8,382 bases of DNA from 38-11 sp927435965 (GCA_927435965.1 CAKMKB010000283.1:1-8382), one strand, 5' to 3'. Counted from the first letter of the stretch, positions 1-6,184 are shown. Translations and numbers: made by a program. The notes: generated by a model not told the origin, from the sequence alone.

Positions 1-1160
1 CCAGTCCACATCTGATGTTGTCCTACATCTGTTGCAACAATAGTATTCTCCGGGAAATAAGAATTGGTTTTTTCAAGAATGTTCTTAGGTGTAAATGTTG
101 ATCTATCCGGCTCTGGTTCCCTGTAGGCATTGATTTCTTCAATCCAATCCGGTCTTGTAGCCGGTTTTACGTCTGTCAGCATGTTGGACAATATATGTTC
201 CATATCACCTATCAGTGGTAAGCAATCATAGGTGTTTTTATCAATTTCAGTTTGATCGATATCAATATGTATAATCTTAGCCCCGCTTGCAAACTCATCC
301 GGTTTGCCGATAACCCTGTCACTGAATCTAGCGCCAATGGCTATGAGCAGATCACAATTGGATACAGCCATATTTGTATAAACCTGGCCATGCATTCCCA
401 CCAAACCCAGGGATAACTCATGGTCTCTTGGCAATGTTCCAAATCCCATAAACGAATTCGCAGTTGGTATTTGAGCTTTCTCTGCCAATTCAATCAACAA
501 AGAGTCATTCTTGGATATTCTGACACCCCCACCGGCGTAGATAACCGGCTTTTTGGAATTATTGATCAACTCCGCTGCTTGTTTTATTAATGATAACTCA
601 GCATATTCCAACCTGTCCCTATACACAGGACTATTGGATGGCTCGAAATCATGCTCGGCTAGAAAAACATCTTTCGGCACATCTATCAGTACCGGTCCTG
701 GTCTGCCCGACATAGCTACCTCGATGGCTTCTCTTACAACATTTGCCAGGTTTTTTACGTCTCTCACCAGATAGTTGTGCTTTGTTATAGACAAAGTAAT
801 ACCGGTAATATCCACTTCTTGGAAGGAATCTTTCCCAATTAGCATATTGGGTACCTGTCCCGTTATAACAACAAGGGGAACAGAATCCATGTAAGCTGTC
901 GCAATCCCTGTAATTGTGTTTGTGGCACCGGGACCAGATGTTGCAATAGCTACACCAACCCTACCGGTTGTTCTCGCATAGGCATCTGCTGCGTGGATCA
1001 TATGCTGCTCGTGAGCCGTCCTAATATGAGTAAAATTATCAAGCTCATCATAAAGTGCGTCGTAAAATGGAATAACCGCTCCACCAGGATATCCAAAAAG
1101 AGTATCGACTTTTTTTTCCTTCAAACATTCCAATATTATTCTTGATCCGGATAATTTCAA
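1..1160 (-). CDS. ilvB: Acetohydroxyacid synthase large (catalytic) subunit, 3' part outside window
   Basis: ThDP-dependent enzyme that condenses two pyruvates to acetolactate (valine/leucine) or pyruvate plus 2-oxobutanoate to acetohydroxybutyrate (isoleucine). About 386 codons are visible of the usual 550-600; the end lies beyond position 1. Visible family signatures are a YPGGAV N-terminus (residues 24-29), the ThDP-activating glutamate E51 in AHEQHMIHAADAYAR, TSGPGATN (74-81), TGQVP (100-104), FQEVD, a GMHG segment, and DVGQHQMW just before the edge. The C-terminal ThDP/Mg-binding GDG...N region is not in view. The start is a TTG at 1158-1160. It sits 7 nt downstream of an AAAGGAGA ribosome binding site, and no ATG fits the family N-terminus. 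It is the last visible gene of ilvN-ilvC-ilvD-ilvB, 65 nt after ilvD. It is unusual that the catalytic subunit is separated from its small subunit by two genes. Family assignment is secure from the motifs. Confidence 0.96.
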   Translation of the reverse strand, partial: MKLSGSRIILECLKEKKVDTLFGYPGGAVIPFYDALYDELDNFTHIRTAHEQHMIHAADAYARTTGRVGVAIATSGPGATNTITGIATAYMDSVPLVVITGQVPNMLIGKDSFQEVDITGITLSITKHNYLVRDVKNLANVVREAIEVAMSGRPGPVLIDVPKDVFLAEHDFEPSNSPVYRDRLEYAELSLIKQAAELINNSKKPVIYAGGGVRISKNDSLLIELAEKAQIPTANSFMGFGTLPRDHELSLGLVGMHGQVYTNMAVSNCDLLIAIGARFSDRVIGKPDEFASGAKIIHIDIDQTEIDKNTYDCLPLIGDMEHILSNMLTDVKPATRPDWIEEINAYREPEPDRSTFTPKNILEKTNSYFPENTIVATDVGQHQMWT

Positions 1161-1167
1161 TTTAGAG

Positions 1168-1175
1168 TCTCCTTT
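1168..1175 (-). promoter_or_regulatory. Ribosome binding site fixing the TTG start of ilvB
   Basis: On the minus strand AAAGGAGA lies 7 nt before TTG. This good Shine-Dalgarno match supports TTG at 1158-1160 as the start although it is a weak codon. Confidence 0.75.
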
Positions 1176-1201
1176 CAATTGCATTAATGCTTTTATAAAC
1201 A

Positions 1202-1220
1202 GAGAGGATCAGGTCCTCTC
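1202..1220 (-). repeat. Small inverted repeat between ilvD and ilvB
   Basis: GAGAGGA and TCCTCTC form a perfect 7-bp stem with a 5-nt loop, 5 nt downstream of the ilvD stop. On the minus strand it is followed by TGTTTAT rather than a uridine run, so it is not a convincing terminator. It could be a processing or stability hairpin that sets the level of ilvB relative to the upstream genes. That role is inference. Confidence 0.45.
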
Positions 1221-1225
1221 CATAA

Positions 1226-2878
1226 TTATCTGCAGATAGCTCCTGTCGAAGCCGAGGTTACACTTCTGGCATATTTGCCTAGGTAGCCTTTGTATGTCAC
1301 TTTTTTTATTTCAGTGTTTTCTTTTCTTTTAGCCATCTCTTCCTCAGAAACATCCAGGTCCAGAATACCGTCTATAATGTTGATTATTATTTTGTCACCA
1401 TCCTTGACATAGGCTATAGGGCCACCTTCACATGCCTCAGGAGATACATGACCTATGGCGGCGCCTCTTGTGCCACCGGAAAATCTGCCATCAGTGATCA
1501 GTGATACCTGTCTGTCTAGTCCCATTCCTGCAAGGGCAGAAGTTGGTGTCAGCATTTCTCTCATTCCCGGTCCACCTTTAGGTCCTTCGTATTTGATGAC
1601 AATACAATCTCCAGGGCTTATCCTTTTCCCCAATATAGCATCTACAGCCTCTTCTTCTGACTCATAGACCTTAGCTGTTGCGACAACATTCATCATTTCC
1701 TCTGCAACTGCGGCTTTCTTCACCACAGCTCCTTCTGGTGCCAACGAACCAAACAAAATTTGTATCCCACCAGTCTTAGAATATGGATTGTCTACTGAGG
1801 CTATTATCTTGGTTTCATTTCTCACAGCTTTATCTATCTTGTCTCCGACCTTACCTGAAATTGTCATGACAGACTTATCAATCAGGCCCTTCCTGTCAAG
1901 CTCTTTCATCACTGCGGATATACCGCCGACAGCGTCAAGATCTTCGATATGATAGATGCCTGCTGGACTTAGTTTGCATAGATTTGGTGTCTTCTGGCTG
2001 ATTTCATTAATAATCTTAAGATCTATACCCACTTCAGCCTCATTTGCTATGGCCGTTAAATGTAGAACTGTATTGGTTGAACAACCTAGTGCCATATCCA
2101 CAGCCAATGCATTGTAGAATGCTTCTTTAGTCAAGATATCTCTTGGTCTGATGTTTTCCCTTACAAGATCCATTATCCTCATGCCTGAAAGCTTGGCCAG
2201 TCTCTTTCTCTCGGAATAAACTGCTGGAATCGTTCCATTACCAGGTAACGCAAGTCCTAATGCCTCAGTCATACAATTCATGGAATTTGCCGTAAACATC
2301 CCAGCACAGGATCCACAAGTGGGACATGCGTTATTTTCCAGTGTCTCAAGCTCATCGTAATCCATTGTGTTGGCAGTTACAGCGCCAACGGCTTCAAAAA
2401 CTGTTATGAGATCTACATTGGTGTTCCTATGCCTGCCGGCAAGCATCGGACCTCCACTAACGATAATAGTAGGAACATTAATCCTAGCTGCCGCCATCAG
2501 TGCTGCCGGTACAGTCTTATCACAGTTTGGTATGATAACCAGCCCATCAAGCCCGTGTGCAATTGTCATCGTTTCTATACTGTCTGTAATTAATTCTCTA
2601 CTGGCCAATGAGTATTTCATGCCCTCGTGATTCATGGCTATACCGTCACATACGGCTATCCCGGGAAATTCCAATGGCGTTCCACCAGCCATCAAAACAC
2701 CTCTCTTGGCGGCTTCCGTAATCTCTCTTAGACCGACATGGCCTGGGACTATTTCATTGAACATGTTCACAACGCCAATGAATGGTCTTTCTATCTCTTG
2801 GTTTGTCAAACCAGATGCTTTCCATAATGACCTATGAGGTGCTTTTGACAACCCTGATTTTACTAAGTCGCTACCCAT
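1226..2878 (-). CDS. ilvD: Dihydroxyacid dehydratase
   Basis: Iron-sulfur dehydratase of the IlvD/Edd family. It converts 2,3-dihydroxyisovalerate and 2,3-dihydroxy-3-methylvalerate to the 2-oxo acids that are transaminated to valine and isoleucine. The 550-residue length is normal for the family. Visible signatures are NEIVPGHV (41-48), CDGIAM (77-82), SNCDK-like PNCDK with C119 and K121 (the lysine carbamylated in the family), CPTCGSCAGMFTANSMN (185-201) with C191 as a cluster-ligand candidate, GCSTNTVLHL, KVYESEEEAV, YEGPKGGPGMREML and TDGRFSGGTRG. The VPGHV segment resembles the E. coli-type enzyme rather than the plant type with a cysteine at that point. The ATG start follows an AGGAGG 5 nt upstream. 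That ribosome binding site overlaps the ilvC stop codon, so translation of the pair is probably coupled. The enzyme is oxygen-sensitive in related systems, which fits an anaerobic host. Confidence 0.98.
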   Translation of the reverse strand: MGSDLVKSGLSKAPHRSLWKASGLTNQEIERPFIGVVNMFNEIVPGHVGLREITEAAKRGVLMAGGTPLEFPGIAVCDGIAMNHEGMKYSLASRELITDSIETMTIAHGLDGLVIIPNCDKTVPAALMAAARINVPTIIVSGGPMLAGRHRNTNVDLITVFEAVGAVTANTMDYDELETLENNACPTCGSCAGMFTANSMNCMTEALGLALPGNGTIPAVYSERKRLAKLSGMRIMDLVRENIRPRDILTKEAFYNALAVDMALGCSTNTVLHLTAIANEAEVGIDLKIINEISQKTPNLCKLSPAGIYHIEDLDAVGGISAVMKELDRKGLIDKSVMTISGKVGDKIDKAVRNETKIIASVDNPYSKTGGIQILFGSLAPEGAVVKKAAVAEEMMNVVATAKVYESEEEAVDAILGKRISPGDCIVIKYEGPKGGPGMREMLTPTSALAGMGLDRQVSLITDGRFSGGTRGAAIGHVSPEACEGGPIAYVKDGDKIIINIIDGILDLDVSEEEMAKRKENTEIKKVTYKGYLGKYARSVTSASTGAICR

Positions 2879-2883
2879 GAAAA

Positions 2884-2889
2884 CCTCCT
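2884..2889 (-). promoter_or_regulatory. ilvD ribosome binding site overlapping the ilvC stop codon
   Basis: The minus strand reads GTAGGAGGTTTTCATG: the TAG stop of ilvC (2888-2890) shares bases with the AGGAGG of ilvD. This geometry usually means translational coupling within one mRNA. Confidence 0.8.
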
Positions 2890-3877
2890 ACTTGATCCAA
2901 TTCATCATTTTTCTTAATTTTGCGCCAGTTTTCTCAATAAGATGTTCTGATTCAGTTCTTTTTATTGCATTGTACATCGCTCTTCCAGATTGATTTTCCA
3001 GTATCCATTTTTGTGCGAACTGGCCTGACTGTATTTCAGAGAGAACTTTCTTCATCTCTTTTCTCGTATCTTCATTGATTATTCTCTTGCCGGTGACATA
3101 ATCGCCATACTCAGCTGTATCACTTACACTGTATCTCATTCGATCCAGTCCACCCTCATAAAGAAGATCCACAATCAACTTCATCTCATGCATACACTCG
3201 AAATAAGCTATTTCAGGTTGGTAGCCGGCTTCTACCAGTGTATCAAATCCAGCTTTGATCAACTCAGTTACACCGCCACAAAGCACTGCCTGTTCTCCGA
3301 ACAAGTCTGTTTCTGTCTCTTCCTTGAAAGTCGTTTCTATGACTCCAGCTCTAGTACCTCCGATAGCCTTGGCATATGCCAGAGCAACCTCCTGTACTTT
3401 GCCTGTGAAGTCCTGATATAGTGCGAATAGGCAAGGTACGCCAGCACCTTTTTCAAATTCTCTTCTAACCAAATGGCCTGGTCCTTTGGGTGCGACCATG
3501 AACACGTCCACGTTTGAAGGCGGTACAATCTGACTAAAAACAATATTGAATCCGTGTGCAAAGGCCAAAGCATCTCCATCTTCTAGGTGAGGTGCTATAA
3601 ACTTAGTGTAGATTTCCTTTTGCTTTTCGTCCGGCAAAAGTATCATGACAACCTGAGCTGCTTTTGCGGCTTCTTCTACAGTCATCACTGTAAGGCCTTG
3701 TGCTTCTGCTTTAGCCCATGATTTACTGCCATCATAAAGCCCTACAACCACATCAACACCATTTTCTTTCATATTCAAGGCATGTGCATGGCCCTGACTG
3801 CCATAACCTATTACCGCTACTTTCTTGCCCTTTAGTACATTTAAATCCGCATCATCATTGTAATACATCCTGCTCAT
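2888..3877 (-). CDS. ilvC: Ketol-acid reductoisomerase, class I
   Basis: Cytosolic Mg2+/NAD(P)H enzyme that isomerises and reduces acetolactate or acetohydroxybutyrate to the dihydroxy acids used by IlvD. At 329 residues it is a short class I enzyme. The Rossmann part carries GYGSQGHAHALN (24-35) and the cofactor loop GLYDGSKSW (46-54). H108 lies in the FAHGFN motif, followed by APKGPGH (129-135). The knotted helical domain has the metal ligands D191 and E195 (ETDLFGEQ) and E227 and E231 (FECMHE), with the substrate-binding S252 in YSVSDTAEYGD. Serines at 51 and 53 fit NADPH use, although a Tyr-Asp pair stands where many class I enzymes have Arg plus another residue. The ATG start has GGAGG 7 nt upstream. 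The 97-nt gap to ilvN contains a separate promoter, so ilvC can be transcribed both from the T-box leader and on its own. Confidence 0.98.
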   Translation of the reverse strand: MSRMYYNDDADLNVLKGKKVAVIGYGSQGHAHALNMKENGVDVVVGLYDGSKSWAKAEAQGLTVMTVEEAAKAAQVVMILLPDEKQKEIYTKFIAPHLEDGDALAFAHGFNIVFSQIVPPSNVDVFMVAPKGPGHLVRREFEKGAGVPCLFALYQDFTGKVQEVALAYAKAIGGTRAGVIETTFKEETETDLFGEQAVLCGGVTELIKAGFDTLVEAGYQPEIAYFECMHEMKLIVDLLYEGGLDRMRYSVSDTAEYGDYVTGKRIINEDTRKEMKKVLSEIQSGQFAQKWILENQSGRAMYNAIKRTESEHLIEKTGAKLRKMMNWIK

Positions 3878-3895
3878 TTGTTATCCTCCATAGAT

Positions 3896-3915
3896 TGTAC
3901 TTAATTATTAGTACA
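3896..3915. repeat. Palindrome in the ilvC 5' leader
   Basis: TGTACT and AGTACA form 6-bp arms separated by 8 A/T bases. The repeat lies just downstream of the predicted ilvC promoter start point and 6 nt upstream of the ribosome binding site. It could be an operator or a weak RNA hairpin. It does not match the CodY or TnrA consensus. The symmetry is visible; the function is unknown. Confidence 0.4.
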
Positions 3916-3930
3916 TTGTATTTTGTATAC

Positions 3931-3959
3931 ATTATATAATCCGTCTGTTTATTAGTCAA
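3931..3959 (-). promoter_or_regulatory. Internal promoter for ilvC-ilvD-ilvB
   Basis: On the minus strand TTGACT (3954-3959) and TATAAT (3931-3936) are separated by exactly 17 bp, a near-perfect sigma-A-type promoter. The expected start point is near 3924, which leaves a leader of about 47 nt before ilvC. It lies downstream of the T-box and of ilvN, so transcripts from it would escape T-box attenuation. Confidence 0.72.
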
Positions 3960-3974
3960 CAAAAACTCGATTTT

Positions 3975-4205
3975 TTATTGCACTTCTGCTATATCAAACA
4001 CATCAACAAGTCTTTTCACATGCAACACCGCTCGATCAAACCCAGGATTTGTGAGGTCATCAACCGATACAGTCAATTCTATAGCACCTTCAACTTGTTT
4101 CATTGACATTTCTGTCACGTTGAAATTCTTCCTGCGCAGTGTTGCTAAGACTCTTATTACTGAATCCATTCCACTTGACACCTTGAAACATACTGTTCTA
4201 CTCAT
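3975..4205 (-). CDS. ilvN: Acetohydroxyacid synthase small (regulatory) subunit, short single-ACT form
   Basis: A 76-residue ACT-domain protein. The segment from R18 to M35, with FNV at 28-30, matches the ACT fold of acetohydroxyacid synthase small subunits. It is the length of E. coli IlvM rather than of the roughly 160-residue IlvN/IlvH proteins, so the C-terminal domain is absent. The small subunit activates IlvB and carries feedback control. Aligned without gaps to the E. coli IlvH N-terminus, it has S11 where IlvH has N11 and D14 where IlvH has G14, positions tied to valine binding; N29 is kept. The ATG start has GGGAGG 6 nt upstream. It is the first gene after the T-box and is split from ilvB by ilvC and ilvD. 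Being an ACT protein alone it could be another regulator, but the operon context makes the assignment firm. Confidence 0.9.
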   Translation of the reverse strand: MSRTVCFKVSSGMDSVIRVLATLRRKNFNVTEMSMKQVEGAIELTVSVDDLTNPGFDRAVLHVKRLVDVFDIAEVQ

Positions 4206-4241
4206 TTTGTTCCTCCCTAGAATTTTCTATTGTTCTGTATT

Positions 4242-4295
4242 AAAAAAACCTCTCATCTCTATACACATCAACTGATGTGTATAGGGACGAAAGGT
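4242..4295 (-). terminator. T-box attenuator terminator upstream of ilvN
   Basis: On the minus strand ACCTTTCGTC pairs with GATGAGAGGT, including two G-U pairs. CTATACACATCA pairs with TGATGTGTATAG inside it, and a run of seven T follows. The 5' part of the stem contains the CGTCCCT used by the antiterminator, so the two folds exclude each other. Confidence 0.88.
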
Positions 4296-4534
4296 CTTTC
4301 GCGGTACCACCCTATTTGTAGTTATAAAACTACCTCTTATCAAGTCAAAAGACCATATGGACTTTGAACCCTATCCCTATAACGTAGGCATACGTCCTCA
4401 TCTACTGGCCTTAGCTTTCGATTCGGAAGCTCAAGAGTGATCATAACATCTATGCTTCACTGGTTTTCACCAAACACCAGCTCTCTTTATCCACATATAA
4501 GACGTTTTTGTCTCTGTCACAGCTTTTATACTTG
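4242..4534 (-). promoter_or_regulatory. T-box leader, isoleucine (AUC) specifier, for ilvNCDB
   Basis: A tRNA-sensing attenuator upstream of ilvN. On the minus strand it shows the Stem I apical region (AGAGAGCTGG...TTGGTGAAAACCAG), then the specifier ATC (complement of 4439-4441) followed by the conserved ACTCTTGAGC. A Stem III hairpin (GTAGTTTTATAACTAC) comes next, then the T-box core AGGGTGGTACCGCG (complement of 4300-4313) with the matching CGTCCCT that forms the antiterminator. The T-box core pairs with the free CCA end of uncharged tRNA. The specifier AUC means uncharged tRNA-Ile should switch on ilvNCDB. The leader is about 330 nt from the predicted start point to the ilvN ATG. The 5' boundary is inferred from the promoter. 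Confidence 0.93.
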
Positions 4535-4540
4535 AATAGA

Positions 4541-4569
4541 ATTATAACCATTTAATAAAACGATGTCAA
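4541..4569 (-). promoter_or_regulatory. Promoter of the ilvNCDB operon
   Basis: On the minus strand TTGACA (4564-4569) and TATAAT (4541-4546) with a 17-bp spacer are a perfect consensus. The predicted start near 4534 lies just upstream of T-box Stem I. A promoter this strong suits a gene set held back by attenuation and possibly by CodY. Confidence 0.85.
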
Positions 4570-4570
4570 T

Positions 4571-4585
4571 AGATTTTTGAAAATT
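4571..4585. promoter_or_regulatory. Candidate CodY box between the two divergent promoters
   Basis: AGATTTTTGAAAATT matches the CodY consensus AATTTTCWGAAAATT at 12 of 15 positions. It lies entirely within the 20 bp between the two -35 hexamers (4569 and 4590), so a bound dimer would block both promoters. CodY repression of BCAA genes is established in Firmicutes. Its presence in this host is inferred. Confidence 0.55.
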
Positions 4586-4589
4586 AATC

Positions 4590-4618
4590 TTGACATTTCG
4601 TACACTTGCCCTTAAAAT
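4590..4618 (+). promoter_or_regulatory. Promoter of ilvA
   Basis: TTGACA (4590-4595) and TAAAAT (4613-4618) are separated by 17 bp. The predicted start near 4625 begins the plus-strand T-box leader. It is back to back with the ilvNCDB promoter. Confidence 0.8.
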
Positions 4619-4624
4619 ATGTAC

Positions 4625-4874
4625 AATATCAACAAAATTCATTGACGGAGACAGTTGCTTTGATGACATTGCTCTCAGAGAGACGGCGTTTGGTGTAAGT
4701 CGTCAGCAAGATCATAGTACAAATCACTCCTGAGAAGTGCTTCTGAAAGCAGTAAGTGGCACCGGCTGATCTCGTTATTGATTCAGGTTTGTTTGAACCG
4801 ACAGAGTGGCCTTTTATGGCAATTAGAGTGGTACCGCGGATTTTCCGTCTCTTTATTTATAGAGACGGTTTTTT
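4625..4874 (+). promoter_or_regulatory. T-box leader, isoleucine (AUC) specifier, for ilvA
   Basis: A second tRNA-sensing attenuator. It shows AGAGAGACGGCG...TTGGTGTAAGTCGT (Stem I apex), the specifier ATC at 4723-4725 followed by ACTCCTGAG, and a TGGCC...ATGGC hairpin before the T-box. The core AGAGTGGTACCGCGG (4825-4839) is followed by CCG and CTCT, which complete the antiterminator. The specifier is the same as in the opposite leader, so both arms of the locus should respond to uncharged tRNA-Ile. The two leaders differ clearly in sequence outside the conserved T-box elements, so a recent duplication is not evident. Confidence 0.93.
4845..4874 (+). terminator. T-box attenuator terminator upstream of ilvA
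   Basis: CCGTCTCT (4845-4852) pairs with AGAGACGG (4861-4868) around an 8-nt loop, followed by six T. The 5' arm is the sequence the antiterminator would use, giving the alternative folds expected of a T-box. Confidence 0.9.
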
Positions 4875-4881
4875 ATATTAT

Positions 4882-4887
4882 AGGAGG
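4882..4887 (+). promoter_or_regulatory. ilvA ribosome binding site
   Basis: AGGAGG 6 nt before ATG at 4894. The reading frame stays open upstream through the T-box leader to a GTG at 4756, but this site, placed after the terminator, marks the true start. Confidence 0.88.
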
Positions 4888-4893
4888 AATACT

Positions 4894-6135
4894 ATGAGCG
4901 TATTAGAAACAAAACCAGACACTTATAACCCGGAAATCATCATTGAAGACATCAAAAATGCATGCAAGAATCTTGAGGGAATCATCAAGAAAACTGATTT
5001 GATCTACAGTGATTTTTTTAGTGGTGAGTGCAAAAACAAAGTCTATTTAAAGCCTGAAAATCTTCAGTTTACAGGATCATTCAAAATTAGGGGAGCATAC
5101 AATAAAATTGTGAATCTGCCTGAATCACTGAAGAAAAATGGCATCGTAGCATCATCTGCAGGTAATCATGCACAAGGAGTGGCTTACTCTGCAAAAAAAC
5201 TGGGGATATCATCAAAGATTGTCATGCCTGTGGTTACACCTCTGATTAAAGTAGAAGCAACAAAAAGCCACGGCTCTGAAGTAATTATTCACGGTGATAT
5301 CTATGATGACGCCTACAGCAAGGCTATGGATATTGCAGAACAAGAAGGAAGAGAATTTATACATCCTTTTAACGATTATGACGTCATATGTGGTCAGGGG
5401 ACAATTGGTTATGAAATACTCCAGGATCTGAAGAACGTAGATGAGATTCTAGTACCCATAGGTGGTGGCGGATTGATAGCAGGTATAGCACTGGCTGTAA
5501 AAGCAATCAACCCCAACATAAGAGTCATAGGTGTCGAACCCGAAGGCGCGATGACAATGAAAAACTCATTGGATAACAACAGTGTATGCGAGTTAAGCAA
5601 TGTAAGGACTTCAGCAGAGGGTGTTGCTGTCAAAAAACCTGGGGATCTAACTTTTGAGATAGCGAAGTGTTTCGTAGATGGAATCATAACAGTGTCCGAA
5701 CAAGATATTATGGAAGCCTTACTCATGTTGATTGAAAAACATAAGCTGATAGCTGAAACAGCTGGGGTTTTGACGCTTGCAGCACTTAAAAAATTGACTG
5801 TTACCAATAAAAATATCGTTTGTCTAATCAGTGGGGGTAACATAGATGTTGTCACTATCTCCTCCATGATCAACAAAGGATTGATTTCTAGAGGCAGGAT
5901 CTTTTGTTTCACTGTTGATTTGCCGGACGTTCCCGGTCAGCTTCTTAAAATTTCACAGATATTGGCAGAGCAGAAGGCAAATGTCATCAAATTGGATCAC
6001 AATCAGTTCAAAGCTATGGATCGTTACGAAAATGTACAGCTAGAGGTGACTGCTGAAACCAATGGGCATAACCATATTGGTGAGATAATAGCTTCTCTAA
6101 ACCAAAACGGATTCCAGGTTCATAGAGTCTATTAA
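4894..6135 (+). CDS. ilvA: Threonine ammonia-lyase (threonine deaminase) with C-terminal ACT domain
   Basis: PLP enzyme that deaminates L-threonine to 2-oxobutanoate, the committed step to isoleucine. It has 413 residues. The catalytic fold-type II domain covers about residues 20-330. K64 in FTGSFKIRGA is the PLP Schiff-base lysine, followed by SSAGNHAQG (88-96), the phosphate-binding glycine loop IGGGGLIAG (189-197) and SGGN (313-316). From about residue 334 a single ACT domain follows (FTVDLPDVPGQLLKIS...), the usual place for allosteric control. The length fits the medium form. It is longer than the catabolic TdcB type (about 330, no regulatory domain) and shorter than E. coli IlvA (514, two ACT-like units). 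The Ile T-box in front argues for a biosynthetic rather than fermentative role. It is transcribed divergently from ilvNCDB and ends 15 nt before a hairpin terminator. Confidence 0.96.
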   Translation: MSVLETKPDTYNPEIIIEDIKNACKNLEGIIKKTDLIYSDFFSGECKNKVYLKPENLQFTGSFKIRGAYNKIVNLPESLKKNGIVASSAGNHAQGVAYSAKKLGISSKIVMPVVTPLIKVEATKSHGSEVIIHGDIYDDAYSKAMDIAEQEGREFIHPFNDYDVICGQGTIGYEILQDLKNVDEILVPIGGGGLIAGIALAVKAINPNIRVIGVEPEGAMTMKNSLDNNSVCELSNVRTSAEGVAVKKPGDLTFEIAKCFVDGIITVSEQDIMEALLMLIEKHKLIAETAGVLTLAALKKLTVTNKNIVCLISGGNIDVVTISSMINKGLISRGRIFCFTVDLPDVPGQLLKISQILAEQKANVIKLDHNQFKAMDRYENVQLEVTAETNGHNHIGEIIASLNQNGFQVHRVY

Positions 6136-6144
6136 ACCAACAAA

Positions 6145-6180
6145 AGAAAAAACCTGGATTAGCATTTAATCCAGGTTTTG
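6145..6180. terminator. Bidirectional terminator between ilvA and the cold-shock gene
   Basis: AACCTGGATT (6151-6160) and AATCCAGGTT (6168-6177) form a perfect 10-bp stem with a 7-nt loop. The plus strand ends in TTTTG. The minus strand continues as TTTTTTCTTTTG, a better uridine run. It serves both convergent genes. Confidence 0.88.
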
Positions 6181-6184
6181 ATTA

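Noticed and set aside
3337..3579. 80-codon open frame on the same strand as ilvC
   Set aside because: It lies wholly inside ilvC in another frame and has no start signals; ilvC itself is intact with all catalytic residues.
3961..3976. Possible terminator between ilvN and ilvC (AAAAA...TTTTT)
   Set aside because: The stem has only A-T pairs, and the T run is part of the stem. It is too weak for an intrinsic terminator.
4221..4235. Possible CodY box in the ilvN leader (AATTTTCT half site)
   Set aside because: The second half does not match: 9 of 15 positions is no better than expected in A/T-rich DNA.
4756..4893. N-terminal extension of ilvA from a GTG at 4756
   Set aside because: The extension runs through the T-box core and the terminator hairpin, lacks a ribosome binding site, and does not resemble the threonine deaminase N-terminus. 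The ATG at 4894 has AGGAGG at the right distance.
5409..5912. 167-codon open frame antisense to ilvA
   Set aside because: It is a shadow of the ilvA coding frame, with no ribosome binding site, no promoter and no recognisable domain. The same applies to the antisense frames over ilvD, ilvC and the MATE gene, including the 187-codon frame at 7209-7772.
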